Source: CAIKMD01 sp963729935
GTDB taxonomy: Bacteria; Pseudomonadota; Alphaproteobacteria; ATCC43930; CGMCC-115725
Length of the DNA stretch: 64,000 nucleotides
Assembly (NCBI GenBank): GCA_963729935.1
Contig: CAVSPW010000002.1
Coordinates: forward strand, 434,001-498,000
Direction of reading: 5' to 3'
The notes below the pieces were generated by a model, which ran no database searches, was not told the DNA's origin, and saw only the letters and a list, made by a program, of their open reading frames with translations. The translations under genes and the position numbers were made by a program. Below, in pieces: positions 26,778 to 34,633 of the stretch (within the stretch, counting starts at the first letter, position 1; each line of letters opens with the position of its first letter).

Positions 26778-26951
26778 TCAGGCGCTCGAATGTTCGAGCT
26801 GGGCGATTTCGTCTTTTATGCGGAGTTTCTGGCGTTTCAGGCCGGCGATGGTTTCCGTGTTCGGCGCGGGGCGGGCCGTTTCGAGGCCCAGAGCTAGCTC
26901 CAAATTCCGATGCTCGGCACGAAGCTCTTCGAGACGGTCTAGCGACGACAT
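26778..26951 (-). CDS. DUF465 (YdcH) family small protein
   Basis: A 57-residue protein. The ATG at 26951 follows CGGAGGTGCC. The sequence starts MSSLDRLEELRAEHRNLE and ends LKRQKLRIKDEIAQLEH, with a short TARPAPNTET turn between. This is the two-helix antiparallel hairpin of the DUF465/YdcH family, with the typical L-x-x-L-K-x-x-K-L-x-x-K-D pattern. It is convergent with the acyl-CoA synthetase, ending six bases from its stop. A second family member lies at 29409-29612. Function unknown. Confidence 0.82.
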   Translation of the reverse strand: MSSLDRLEELRAEHRNLELALGLETARPAPNTETIAGLKRQKLRIKDEIAQLEHSSA

Positions 26952-27076
26952 GGCACCTCCGTTTGCGAGAGATGGGTCAGACCGTCTTTATGCTAACGCC
27001 GATTGGAGCCGCGCTCCAAGCGGGATATGCTGCGGCCTCCGCGACCTTTCCATGGCGCACTATCTTATAGAAGAAC

Positions 27077-27664
27077 ATGGCCGATAACCTACAACGCCTA
27101 GTGGTTGGCATCAGCGGCGCGTCCGGCGTCATTTATGGCGTTCGGCTGCTGCAGATGCTGCGCGCGCTGCCGATCGAGACCCATCTGGTCATGAGCAAAT
27201 CGGCCGAGGTCACGCTGGCCTATGAGACCGACCTCAAAATCGCGCAGGTCAAGGCGCTGGCCCATCACTGCCACACCATCACCGACATGGCCGCGCCCTT
27301 GTCCTCGGGCTCGTTCAAGACGCTCGGCATGATTGTGGCCCCGTGCTCGGTGCGCAGCGTCGCCGAAATCGCCTCGGGCGTCACTACTTCGCTGCTGACG
27401 CGCGCGGCCGACGTGATCTTGAAGGAACGCCGGCGCCTTGTCCTGATGGTACGCGAGACGCCGCTTCATCTCGGCCACTTGCGCAATCTCTCCGCGCTGA
27501 CCGAAATGGGCGCGATCATCGCGCCGCCCATGCCGGCCTTCTACAACCGGCCGAAGACGCTCGACGACATGATCGACCACAATCTCGGCCGCGTCCTCGA
27601 TCTGTTCGGGCTCGACACCGGCAACGTGAAGCGCTGGGGCGAAGAAACCGGCAAGATCCGTTAA
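27077..27664 (+). CDS. ubiX: UbiX family flavin prenyltransferase
   Basis: A 195-residue flavoprotein that prenylates FMN to make the cofactor of UbiD-type decarboxylases, used in ubiquinone synthesis. The FMN-binding GISGASGVIYGVRLL is at residues 12-26. Also visible are a VMSKSAEVTLAYE block, the GSFKTLGMIVAPCS loop with its conserved cysteine, a LVLMVRETPLH motif, and PPMPAFYNRPKTLDDM. It is full length. No ubiD lies in the window. coq9 and an ABC1 kinase, both ubiquinone-linked, are elsewhere in the window but not in an operon with it. Confidence 0.96.
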   Translation: MADNLQRLVVGISGASGVIYGVRLLQMLRALPIETHLVMSKSAEVTLAYETDLKIAQVKALAHHCHTITDMAAPLSSGSFKTLGMIVAPCSVRSVAEIASGVTTSLLTRAADVILKERRRLVLMVRETPLHLGHLRNLSALTEMGAIIAPPMPAFYNRPKTLDDMIDHNLGRVLDLFGLDTGNVKRWGEETGKIR

Positions 27665-27700
27665 AGGCGCCGGCCGGGAGTCTCGCCCCCGGCATTTCCC

Positions 27701-28201
27701 TCACGGAACGCCGCTCGCGAAATCGTCTTCGGCCATGATGCGCAACGCCGCACGCAGCGGCTCGGCGGGTGCGTCGCCGATATAGAGCGCCAGATTTGCC
27801 AGCGCGTCGGCGAGCCGCTCCGGCGCCGCCCGCGCGTTCGCCACCTTCGGCGCAAGGCCGATGAGGATCGATTGCAGCACGCGTTCGGCCTCGAGCTCGG
27901 CGGCCTTCGCCTTGGTGTAGAGATTCTCGCTGCCCGGAACGGCCGCCGCCTTCACCGCGCGGCGTGCTTCGCGCAAGCGTTCGACCACGCCGTGCCGCCA
28001 CGGCGCCGCCGCGCGGTCGGCCGCTTCGAGGGCCGCCTGCGTCAGCTGCCCGCGCCCGCTCGCGCCGAGCCAGCAACAGAAAAGGGCGAGGTTGACGTCT
28101 TTTCCGTGCCGGTCCTGAAGCAGGATGCAGGCTGGCGCCACATCGGGGCTGGCATAGACCGCCAGGGAAAAGCGCCAGAATTCGGCGGCCTCATCAGACA
28201 T
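27701..28201 (-). CDS. TIGR02444 (DUF2390) family protein
   Basis: A 166-residue protein whose N-terminal half matches the TIGR02444 family: FWRFSLAVYASPDVAPACIL followed by LQDRHGKDVNLALFCCWLG. The rest is helical and Ala/Arg-rich. There is no signal peptide or clear membrane helix. The ATG at 28201 overlaps the last codons of pfkA (ATGTCTGA), so translation is probably coupled to the kinase. Function unknown. Confidence 0.85.
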   Translation of the reverse strand: MSDEAAEFWRFSLAVYASPDVAPACILLQDRHGKDVNLALFCCWLGASGRGQLTQAALEAADRAAAPWRHGVVERLREARRAVKAAAVPGSENLYTKAKAAELEAERVLQSILIGLAPKVANARAAPERLADALANLALYIGDAPAEPLRAALRIMAEDDFASGVP

Positions 28202-29315
28202 CGCCAAATCCGATGCCGAGGCCGCGCGCCGTCCGCACCAGCGTGCCGGCGGGATCGACGCAATGCGACCGGCCGACGACCGCGCCGAGCGGAACATCGA
28301 CCACTTTCCGGTTCTGCCACGCCACCATGCGGTCGAAATGTTCCGCGGCGACGAGATCCACCGCATGAACGCCGAAGGCCGAAGCCAGCAGACGATCGTC
28401 CCAGGTGGGCGGGCTGCCGCGCTGCACATGTCCCAGCACCGTGACCCGCGTTTCGGCTCCGGTAAGGCTCGCGATCTCGTCGGCGAGAACCCGGCCGATC
28501 CCACCGTAATTGCTGCCGCTGCTGGCGCCTTGGCCGCGCACCTGGCGGCCGGTGAGATCGGGCACGGCCTCGGCCACGACGACGAGCGCGAAATTGCGTC
28601 CTGCGCGCCTGAGGCGATCGATATGGGCGGCAACCGCCTCCATTCGATAGGGGATTTCGGGGATGAGGATGATATCGGCGCCGCCCGCGATGCCGGCGGA
28701 GAGCGCGATGTGCCCGGCATCCCGGCCCATCACCTCGAGAACCATGACGCGATCATGGCTCGCGGCGGTGGGTTGCAGACGGTCGAGTGCCTCGGCGGCG
28801 ACCATCACCGCGGTGTGATAACCGACCGAGCTCTCCGTCGCGCCGACATCATTGTCGATGGTTTTCGGAATGCCGACCAGTTTGATTCCGCCCTGCTGCG
28901 CGAGCCGGCGGAGGATCGCGAAGCTGCCGTCGCCGCCCACCCCGATCAGCGCATCGAGGCCGAGGAGGCGAACGCCCTCGATCACCTCCGCCGAGCGATC
29001 GCGCTGGCCGCCACCCTTCAGGGGAAAGGCGAAGGGATCGCCCGTATTCGTCGTGCCGAGAATGGTTCCTCCCTGTCGCAAGAGATTGAAATCGCCGCGC
29101 TCGGGATCGAGTTGCTCGACATCGACGGGCCGGCGCATCAGCCCGGCCGTGCCCTGGCGAATGCCGAGGACGCGCCAGCCGTAACCGTTGACGGCGCGCA
29201 GCACCACCGCCCGGATGACGGCGTTGAGCCCGGCGCAATCGCCGCCGCTCGTCAGGATTCCAATCGTCTTGGTCGGTCGCGCTGCATCCGTCGAAGCGTT
29301 GGCCAAGCTTGCCAT
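28194..29315 (-). CDS. pfkA: 6-phosphofructokinase (group III type)
   Basis: A 373-residue phosphofructokinase. The N-terminal nucleotide loop is ILTSGGDCAGLNAVIRA. The GVGGDGSF motif has Gly where PPi-dependent enzymes have a second Asp, and VGIPKTIDNDV carries the catalytic Asp and the Lys usual in PPi/group III enzymes. The MGRDAGHIAL substrate loop and a C-terminal GHVQRGSPPTWDDRLLA are intact. The GGDG/PKTIDND combination is that of group III, and the Gly favours ATP as donor. The ATG at 29315 is chosen because it precedes the family start by 17 residues. It complements gap and aldolase at 6-8 kb, giving a glycolytic route many alphaproteobacteria lack. Confidence 0.92.
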   Translation of the reverse strand: MASLANASTDAARPTKTIGILTSGGDCAGLNAVIRAVVLRAVNGYGWRVLGIRQGTAGLMRRPVDVEQLDPERGDFNLLRQGGTILGTTNTGDPFAFPLKGGGQRDRSAEVIEGVRLLGLDALIGVGGDGSFAILRRLAQQGGIKLVGIPKTIDNDVGATESSVGYHTAVMVAAEALDRLQPTAASHDRVMVLEVMGRDAGHIALSAGIAGGADIILIPEIPYRMEAVAAHIDRLRRAGRNFALVVVAEAVPDLTGRQVRGQGASSGSNYGGIGRVLADEIASLTGAETRVTVLGHVQRGSPPTWDDRLLASAFGVHAVDLVAAEHFDRMVAWQNRKVVDVPLGAVVGRSHCVDPAGTLVRTARGLGIGFGDV

Positions 29316-29408
29316 ATTTCGCCTGTCCTCGCGGTGTGGGCACTGACCCGGCCGCCGAACTTTGCTATGATGATTTTCTCTTGCACGGCACGGGTTTCGT
29401 TGAAAGTC

Positions 29409-29612
29409 ATGGATCTCGACGTCGAAGCAGTCAAGCTGCGAATCGCTGCCCTCAAGGACGAGCACCGCGATCTCGACGACGCGATCAACCGGCTTGCCGA
29501 GCAGGTTCCCGCCAACAACCTGCATTTGCAGCGGTTAAAGAAACGAAAATTGGCGCTCAAGGATCTCATCAGCAAGCTCGAGAATTCCTTGCTGCCTGAC
29601 ATCATCGCTTGA
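29409..29612 (+). CDS. DUF465 (YdcH) family small protein
   Basis: A 67-residue two-helix protein. It begins MDLDVEAVKLRIAALKDEHR and ends with a second helix containing HLQRLKKRKLALKDLISKLE, the hallmark of DUF465. It diverges from pfkA, 93 bases apart. Members are widespread small cytoplasmic proteins of unknown function. A shorter paralogue is at 26778-26951 on the other strand. Confidence 0.88.
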   Translation: MDLDVEAVKLRIAALKDEHRDLDDAINRLAEQVPANNLHLQRLKKRKLALKDLISKLENSLLPDIIA

Positions 29613-29651
29613 AGGCGAAACATCGCCGCGGCCGGCGCCGGGCCGGGCGCG

Positions 29652-30368
29652 TTAGAGCTTCGAACGGCAGGCCGATTTACGGCAATACATCGCGCGATCC
29701 GCGGCACAAAGCACGTCGCTGACGTTTTCCCCGCCCAGAAACGCGTAGGCGCCGTAGGCAACGCTCACCGCGAGAGTTTGGCCTTGCCACGAGACCGGCC
29801 GTTTGGCGATCGCGGCGGCAAGCTCTTCCGCCTTGTGCTCGGCCAGAATCTTATCCGTCTGCACCAGCAGCACGCCGAACTCATCGCCGCCGAGACGGCC
29901 CACCACGTCGGTGGTGCGCACGCTCTCCACGAGCACACGCGCAACTTCGGTCAGAACCGCGTCGCCGGCGGCATGACCGTGGCTGTCATTGATCTGCTTC
30001 AGGTTATTGACGTCGAAATAGACGAGGCTCGCGGCCACGCCATACCGTCCGGCAAACGCCATCATGCGGGTCAGCTCGCGCAAAAAGGCGCGGCGGTTGC
30101 ACACCGGCATGAGCGGATCTTCGTCGACCAGCTTCTCAAGCGCGGCAATATGCGACCGCGCCATGCGCAGTTCCCGCCGCAGCTCCTCGCCTTCGGCCAC
30201 GAGCGAGGCCAAGGTCTGTTCCAGCGGGGCCTCGCCGTTGCCCGCAAACTCCAAGACCGCGCCGGAATCGGGCGCCCCCATCTCGGGTCGCGACCCGTCG
30301 CGCATCGGAGACGCGGTCCGGCTCCGCCCCGCCACGGCACGCAAGGGTTCGCGATCTCCGCTGCTCAT
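29652..30368 (-). CDS. Soluble GGDEF-domain diguanylate cyclase
   Basis: A 238-residue protein with a short disordered N-terminus, a predicted coiled coil (about residues 47-82) and a complete GGDEF domain. The catalytic loop RLGGDEFG has GGDEF at residues 160-164, the metal-binding FDVNNLKQIND is at 118-128, and an RTTD I-site (151-154) sits five residues before it. Activity and feedback inhibition by c-di-GMP are therefore likely. There is no sensor domain or membrane helix, so the coiled coil may dimerise it. The C-terminus AADRAMYCRKSAC is family-typical. It is a single gene, divergent from purE. Confidence 0.93.
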   Translation of the reverse strand: MSSGDREPLRAVAGRSRTASPMRDGSRPEMGAPDSGAVLEFAGNGEAPLEQTLASLVAEGEELRRELRMARSHIAALEKLVDEDPLMPVCNRRAFLRELTRMMAFAGRYGVAASLVYFDVNNLKQINDSHGHAAGDAVLTEVARVLVESVRTTDVVGRLGGDEFGVLLVQTDKILAEHKAEELAAAIAKRPVSWQGQTLAVSVAYGAYAFLGGENVSDVLCAADRAMYCRKSACRSKL

Positions 30369-30548
30369 TCTCGCCTCTCGCGCGGCTCAACCCGCCGCCA
30401 AGAACCAACAAACGCCAAGCGTCGGGGAATTATGCCAGAATTCCTCCCCCACACAACCGTCCGCTCGGAGCGTCGATCGTAACCCTGGGGATGCCGTGCG
30501 ATGCCGGATTTCACGGCGCCGCGGCGGCGACCGGGGTCGCCGCAGCGC

Positions 30549-30576
30549 TTGCTCCCGGGTGCTTGCTTCCTATAAT
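30549..30576 (+). promoter_or_regulatory. Promoter of purEK
   Basis: TTGCTC (30549-30554) is followed after 16 bases by a perfect TATAAT (30571-30576). Transcription would begin about 20 bases before the purE ATG at 30604. Confidence 0.75.
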
Positions 30577-30603
30577 GCGCTTTCGTTTTGGTCGGGGGAG
30601 GCC

Positions 30604-31107
30604 ATGTCGGCCAAGAGCGGCGAAAAGCCCTCTGTTGGAATCATCATGGGAAGCCAGTCCGACTGGAAGACGATGCGCCACACGGCGGAGACGCTCGACC
30701 AGCTTGCCATCCCGTATGAGTCGCGCATCGTGTCGGCGCACCGCACGCCGAAGCGGCTCTATGCTTACGCGCACAAGGCGCGCGCGCGCGGTATCAAGGT
30801 TATCATCGCCGGCGCGGGCGGTGCCGCGCATTTGCCGGGCATGACCGCGGCGATGACGCCCTTGCCGGTGCTGGGCGTGCCGGTCGAGAGCGCGACCTTG
30901 AAGGGCGTCGACAGCTTCCTTTCGATCGTGCAGATGCCGGGCGGCGTTCCGGTCGGTACTTTGGCGATCGGCAAGGCCGGCGCGGTCAACGCCGCCTTGC
31001 TCGCGGCGGCGATCCTCGCGCTCGGCGACAAGCGGATTGCCTCGCGTCTCGAGCGCTGGCGCGAGGCCCAGACGGCAGCGGTCGCAAAATTCCCAGCCAA
31101 AGAATGA
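30604..31107 (+). CDS. purE: 5-(carboxyamino)imidazole ribonucleotide mutase
   Basis: A 167-residue class I PurE that moves the carboxyl group of N5-CAIR to carbon 4 in purine synthesis. Motifs are GIIMGSQSDWKTM at residues 12-24, SAHRTPKRLYAYA with the active-site His, GAGGAAHLPGM and a VPVESATLKGVDSFLSIVQM block. The ATG at 30604 follows GGGGGAGGCC. The stop overlaps the purK start (ATGA), so the two subunits are co-translated. Confidence 0.97.
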   Translation: MSAKSGEKPSVGIIMGSQSDWKTMRHTAETLDQLAIPYESRIVSAHRTPKRLYAYAHKARARGIKVIIAGAGGAAHLPGMTAAMTPLPVLGVPVESATLKGVDSFLSIVQMPGGVPVGTLAIGKAGAVNAALLAAAILALGDKRIASRLERWREAQTAAVAKFPAKE

Positions 31108-32171
31108 TCGAGCCCGGCGGAACCATCGGCATTCTGGGCGGCGGCCAATTGGGCCGCATGACGGCGCTGGCGGCGATCGCGCTCGGCTACCGTTGCCACG
31201 TCTATTGCCCGATCGGGGACAGCCCGGCCAAGCAGGCGACCTCCCGCTCGACCACTGCGGACTATGGCGACAAGGACGCGCTGGCGCGTTTCGCCGACAG
31301 CGTCGACGTCATCACTTTCGAATTCGAGAACGTGCCGGCCGATACGGCGGAATTCCTCGCCGCGCGAAAGCCGGTACGGCCGGGCCCCAACGCGCTGCGG
31401 ATCGCGCAGGACCGGCTCGCCGAGAAGGAATTTCTGCGCTCCATCGGCGTGGCGACGGCGCCCTACCGCGCGGTCGCCAGCGAAGCGGAGCTGCGCAGCG
31501 CGCTCGAGGCCATCGGCCCGCGCGCGATCTTGAAGACCGTGCGCCTGGGCTATGACGGCAAGGGACAGACGCCCATTCGCGGCGAGACCGATCTCGCGGC
31601 AGCGTGGCGCGGCTTTACCGCCGAGGCCGGTATTCTCGAAGGCTTCGTCGAATTCGCCTGCGAGGTATCGGTGATCGTCGCGCGCAGCGAGGGCGGTCGA
31701 TGCGCGACCTATGTGCCGGTCGAGAACCAGCATAGTCACGGCATTCTCGAGACCACCATCGCGCCGGCACGCGTCGAGCCCGAGGTCGCGATGCGCGCCG
31801 AGGCGATCACGCGCTACGTCGCCGAGAAACTCGACCTCGTCGGCCTGATCGCGGTCGAGATGTTCGTGACGCATGAAGGGGAGGTGCTCGTCAACGAGAT
31901 CGCACCGCGTCCGCACAATTCGGGCCATTGGACGATCGACGCCTGCTATACGAGCCAGTTCGAGCAATTGGTGCGCGCGATTTGCGGCTTGCCGCTGGGC
32001 TCGCCCGAGCACCATGCCGATGCGGTCATGAAAAACCTGATCGGAGCCGACGTCGCGAAATGGCGCGACGCCATCAACGACCCGTTGCAGAAGATCCATC
32101 TTTACGGCAAGGACGAGATCGCGCCCGGGCGCAAGATGGGACATGTGACGAAGCTTATCCCGCACCGCTAG
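31104..32171 (+). CDS. purK: 5-(carboxyamino)imidazole ribonucleotide synthase
   Basis: A 355-residue ATP-grasp enzyme making N5-CAIR from AIR, bicarbonate and ATP. It has the N-terminal GILGGGQLGRM loop, the FEFENVPADT block, an ATP-grasp core with ILKTVRLGYDGKGQ, FACEVSVIVAR, and a C-terminal VNEIAPRPHNSGHWTIDAC. It is full length and overlaps purE by four bases. With PurE it forms the bacterial two-step carboxylation route. Confidence 0.97.
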   Translation: MIEPGGTIGILGGGQLGRMTALAAIALGYRCHVYCPIGDSPAKQATSRSTTADYGDKDALARFADSVDVITFEFENVPADTAEFLAARKPVRPGPNALRIAQDRLAEKEFLRSIGVATAPYRAVASEAELRSALEAIGPRAILKTVRLGYDGKGQTPIRGETDLAAAWRGFTAEAGILEGFVEFACEVSVIVARSEGGRCATYVPVENQHSHGILETTIAPARVEPEVAMRAEAITRYVAEKLDLVGLIAVEMFVTHEGEVLVNEIAPRPHNSGHWTIDACYTSQFEQLVRAICGLPLGSPEHHADAVMKNLIGADVAKWRDAINDPLQKIHLYGKDEIAPGRKMGHVTKLIPHR

Positions 32172-32190
32172 GCGCGGCGCGCCACGCCAA

Positions 32191-32820
32191 TCAGGTGCCG
32201 CGCGGACGCAGCGCGCGCAGGATCTGCAACGGCACGGCAAGCCGGGCGGCGGCGTCCTTAATCCGCGGAAGGGCAAGGACATCGGCGAGGCGCCGCCCGA
32301 GAAACGCCTCGCTTGCCGCCGCGCCTTCCGACGAATCGTCGAGCCAATAGAGCAAGGTCGCGGCGTAAACGCCGGCTAGAAGCCCGCGCTTGGTATAGAA
32401 ATTGAAATCGGTCGAGGCATCGCCGGCGCCATGCCAGATCGTGTCGACCGCCTCGTAAAGCAGCGTCGCGCCCAAGGGCATGTTTTGGGGTAGAGCCAAG
32501 AACGACAAGGAGCGCCGCACCGCCTCGCGATGCGGCAGCAGGAACCCCAGCCTCGCCTTCACTCCGAGCGCGACCCGCTCGCTGGTCCGCAAGCGTCGCG
32601 GCTGACGCGCCTTCAGCACCGCGAGGGTTTCGCGATCGGCCCAGCGGCTGAACCAGGCGACCGCATCGCGTGGCCCTTTGGGGAACAGCTCGTCGACGTC
32701 GCCTGGCTCGAGCCCGGCTCGCTCGGCGGCCGCGCGCATCGCCGTCACGCTCCAGCCGTCGAAGGGGACTTCCGGCAGCAAGGCGCGCAGAAGCGCGTCT
32801 TTTTTCGCGGTATCGTCCAT
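32191..32820 (-). CDS. COQ9 family protein
   Basis: A 209-residue member of the COQ9 family, a lipid-binding TetR-like fold needed for ubiquinone synthesis in alphaproteobacteria and mitochondria. The N-terminal half resembles a helix-turn-helix (FDGWSVTAMRAAAERAGLEP). The C-terminal half has the COQ9 signature TLLYEAVDTIWHGAGDASTD and FNFYTKRGLLAGVYAATLLYW. In many relatives coq9 is divergent from rpsU; here def and a TPR gene lie between. The ATG at 32820 is two bases after the def stop, so the genes form an operon. Confidence 0.93.
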   Translation of the reverse strand: MDDTAKKDALLRALLPEVPFDGWSVTAMRAAAERAGLEPGDVDELFPKGPRDAVAWFSRWADRETLAVLKARQPRRLRTSERVALGVKARLGFLLPHREAVRRSLSFLALPQNMPLGATLLYEAVDTIWHGAGDASTDFNFYTKRGLLAGVYAATLLYWLDDSSEGAAASEAFLGRRLADVLALPRIKDAAARLAVPLQILRALRPRGT

Positions 32821-32822
32821 GC

Positions 32823-33365
32823 TTAGGCGGTCTCCAGATCGACCGGATAGCGCGCGCCTTCCTCGACGAACATGAGGAGCCGCATATCGGTCATCCGCTG
32901 CGGATAAAGCACGCCGTCGAGGTGATCGCATTCATGCTGGACGACACGGGCATGAAAGCCCTCGACCACGCGGTCGACAGGCGCCCCATCGGCGCCGACG
33001 CCGCGATAGCGAATCTGGGCAAAGCGCGGCACCGCCCCTTTGAGCCCCGGCACCGACAGGCATCCCTCCCAGCCGAGTTCCATCGCCTCGCCCAAGGGCT
33101 CGATCACGGGATTGATCAGCGCTGTCAGGGCCTGGGCCTGGTCGCCGGGTCTGCCGGTCAAGCGCTGGGCCGGCACCTGAAAGATAACCACCCGCAGGGG
33201 CACATGGACCTGGGGCGCCGCGAGCCCCGCGCCCCCGATATCGGTGAGGGTCTCCGCCATATCGGCGATCAGCGCCCGAATCTCGAGTGCGGCCGGATCG
33301 GTCACCATTTCGGCCTTGCGGCGCAGCACGGGATGACCCATGCGGGCGATCTTCAAGATGGACAT
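32823..33365 (-). CDS. def: Peptide deformylase
   Basis: A 180-residue metalloenzyme that removes the formyl group from nascent proteins. The three motifs are complete: GGAGLAAPQ (44-52), EGCLSVPG (100-107, metal ligand Cys102) and QHECDHLDG (143-151, His144 and His148 as ligands, Glu145 catalytic). The cysteine in HECDH is unusual beside the common E-x-D/H spacing but does not touch the metal. The start at 33365 (MSILKIARMGHPVLR) matches the family; no clear ribosome binding site precedes it. coq9 follows immediately. Confidence 0.95.
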   Translation of the reverse strand: MSILKIARMGHPVLRRKAEMVTDPAALEIRALIADMAETLTDIGGAGLAAPQVHVPLRVVIFQVPAQRLTGRPGDQAQALTALINPVIEPLGEAMELGWEGCLSVPGLKGAVPRFAQIRYRGVGADGAPVDRVVEGFHARVVQHECDHLDGVLYPQRMTDMRLLMFVEEGARYPVDLETA

Positions 33366-33487
33366 GGAGGTAATATGAGCGGCGTGCAATGAGCCGTAAA
33401 GCGCAGGGAAGGCAATCCGCGGCGTCGACCATTGCAGAACAGGACGAGAACAGATAGAAATTCGGTACGAATAGAGGTCGACGGACG

Positions 33488-34225
33488 ATGCCCGCTCTCG
33501 GAATCTTGCTCTTGCTCGCGCAGATCGGCTGCGCCGTGCACGTCGTGCGCAGCGGACGGAACTATATTTGGATCTATCTGGTCGTGTTCGTGCCGGTGGT
33601 CGGCATGGCGGCCTATTTCCTGGCCGAGATCCTGCCCGAGCTCATCGGCAGCCGGTCGACACGGCGTGCGGCCTCGGGCATCGGCCGGGCGATCGATCCT
33701 GGACGCGGTCTACGCGAGGCTCAGCGGCGTGTCCAGATCACGCCAACGACCGAAAACAAGGCCGCGCTGGCCGAAGAATTTGTCCGTGCCGGCAAACCGG
33801 CCGAGGCGGCCGCGCTCTATTGCGAGGCACTGACGGGCATTCATGCGACCGATCCGGGCATGATGCTTGGCCTTGCCCGCGCGCTCTTTGCCCAAGGCGA
33901 AGGCGCGGAGGCCCAGTCGGTGCTCGAGGAATTGCGCCAGGCCAACCCGAGCTATAACTCGCCCGAGGGACATCTGCTCTATGCGCGCAGTCTCGAGGCT
34001 CAAGGCAAGATCGAGGCCGCCCTTAAGGAGTACGAGGCCCTCGTCCTCTACTATCCCGGTCAAGAAGCCCGTTGTCGCTACGCCATGGCCTTGCAGCAAA
34101 GCGGTCGCGGCGATGACGCACGGCGCATTTTCGAGGAAGTCTGCCAGCTCATCGAATATGGCCCGCGGCACCAGCGCCGCGCCCAACGCGCGTGGTACGA
34201 CCTCGCCAAGCGCTCCCTCGGCTAG
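33488..34225 (+). CDS. TPR-repeat inner-membrane protein
   Basis: A 245-residue protein with two hydrophobic helices (about residues 1-20 and 27-50) and a soluble C-terminal part. The latter holds tetratricopeptide-like repeats: NKAALAEEFVRAGKPAEAAALY, GLARALFAQGEGAEAQSVL, LLYARSLEAQGKIEAALKEY and RYAMALQQSGRGDDARRIF. Such proteins scaffold complexes at the membrane. It is upstream of rpsU in the same direction but appears to have its own transcript, because a promoter lies before rpsU. Partner unknown. Confidence 0.88.
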   Translation: MPALGILLLLAQIGCAVHVVRSGRNYIWIYLVVFVPVVGMAAYFLAEILPELIGSRSTRRAASGIGRAIDPGRGLREAQRRVQITPTTENKAALAEEFVRAGKPAEAAALYCEALTGIHATDPGMMLGLARALFAQGEGAEAQSVLEELRQANPSYNSPEGHLLYARSLEAQGKIEAALKEYEALVLYYPGQEARCRYAMALQQSGRGDDARRIFEEVCQLIEYGPRHQRRAQRAWYDLAKRSLG

Positions 34226-34234
34226 GCTGTGGAT

Positions 34235-34265
34235 TTGCAAGCGGGCTTGGATTGTGGTAGATAAT
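34235..34265 (+). promoter_or_regulatory. Candidate rpsU promoter
   Basis: TTGCAA (34235-34240) lies 17 bases from TAGATAAT (34258-34265). Transcription would start near 34271, where a hairpin begins. Confidence 0.6.
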
Positions 34266-34270
34266 TTGTA

Positions 34271-34293
34271 ACGGGCTGCCCCTTGCAGCCCGT
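34271..34293 (+). promoter_or_regulatory. Perfect hairpin at the 5' end of the rpsU leader
   Basis: ACGGGCTGC (34271-34279) pairs without mismatch with GCAGCCCGT (34285-34293) around a five-base loop, followed by TTGCC. It may be a terminator for the TPR gene upstream, or a structured leader of rpsU mRNA that stabilises or regulates it. The promoter position makes the leader reading attractive. Confidence 0.6.
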
Positions 34294-34327
34294 TTGCCTT
34301 GAGCCCTTTGGAAGGAGTCGGCCGCTC

Positions 34328-34531
34328 GTGCAGGTTCTCGTCCGCGACAATAATGTCGACCAGGCGTTGCGCGTTCTCAAAAAAAAGATGCAGCGCGAAG
34401 GTCTGTTCCGGGAAATGAAGCTTCGTCGCAATTTCGAGAAGCCCTCCGAGCGCCGCGCCCGCGAAAAAGCCGAAGCCGTGCGCCGCTACCGCAAGGTCCT
34501 GCGCAAGCGCATGGAGCGCGAGGGGTATTAA
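34328..34531 (+). CDS. rpsU: 30S ribosomal protein S21
   Basis: A 67-residue basic protein, MQVLVRDNNVDQALRVLKKK, followed by an RRNFEKPSERRAREKAEAV block and a KRMEREGY end. S21 acts in translation initiation near the anti-Shine-Dalgarno end of 16S rRNA. The start is GTG at 34328, ten bases after GGAAGGAG. The gene has its own promoter and terminator. Confidence 0.96.
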   Translation: MQVLVRDNNVDQALRVLKKKMQREGLFREMKLRRNFEKPSERRAREKAEAVRRYRKVLRKRMEREGY

Positions 34532-34580
34532 GGCGTCGCGCAGCCGACACATCTGGCGCCGGCGTGCTGCGAAGCCCAAC

Positions 34581-34618
34581 AAAAAAGCCGCCCGGCGCTG
34601 CCGCGGCGGTTTTCGATT
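34581..34618 (+). terminator. rpsU terminator
   Basis: AAAAAAGCCGCC (34581-34592) can pair with GGCGGTTTT (34605-34613) with one bulged G, followed by CGATTT. The flanking A and T runs fit a rho-independent terminator. Confidence 0.7.
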
Positions 34619-34633
34619 TCTAAGGGAGCCCTT

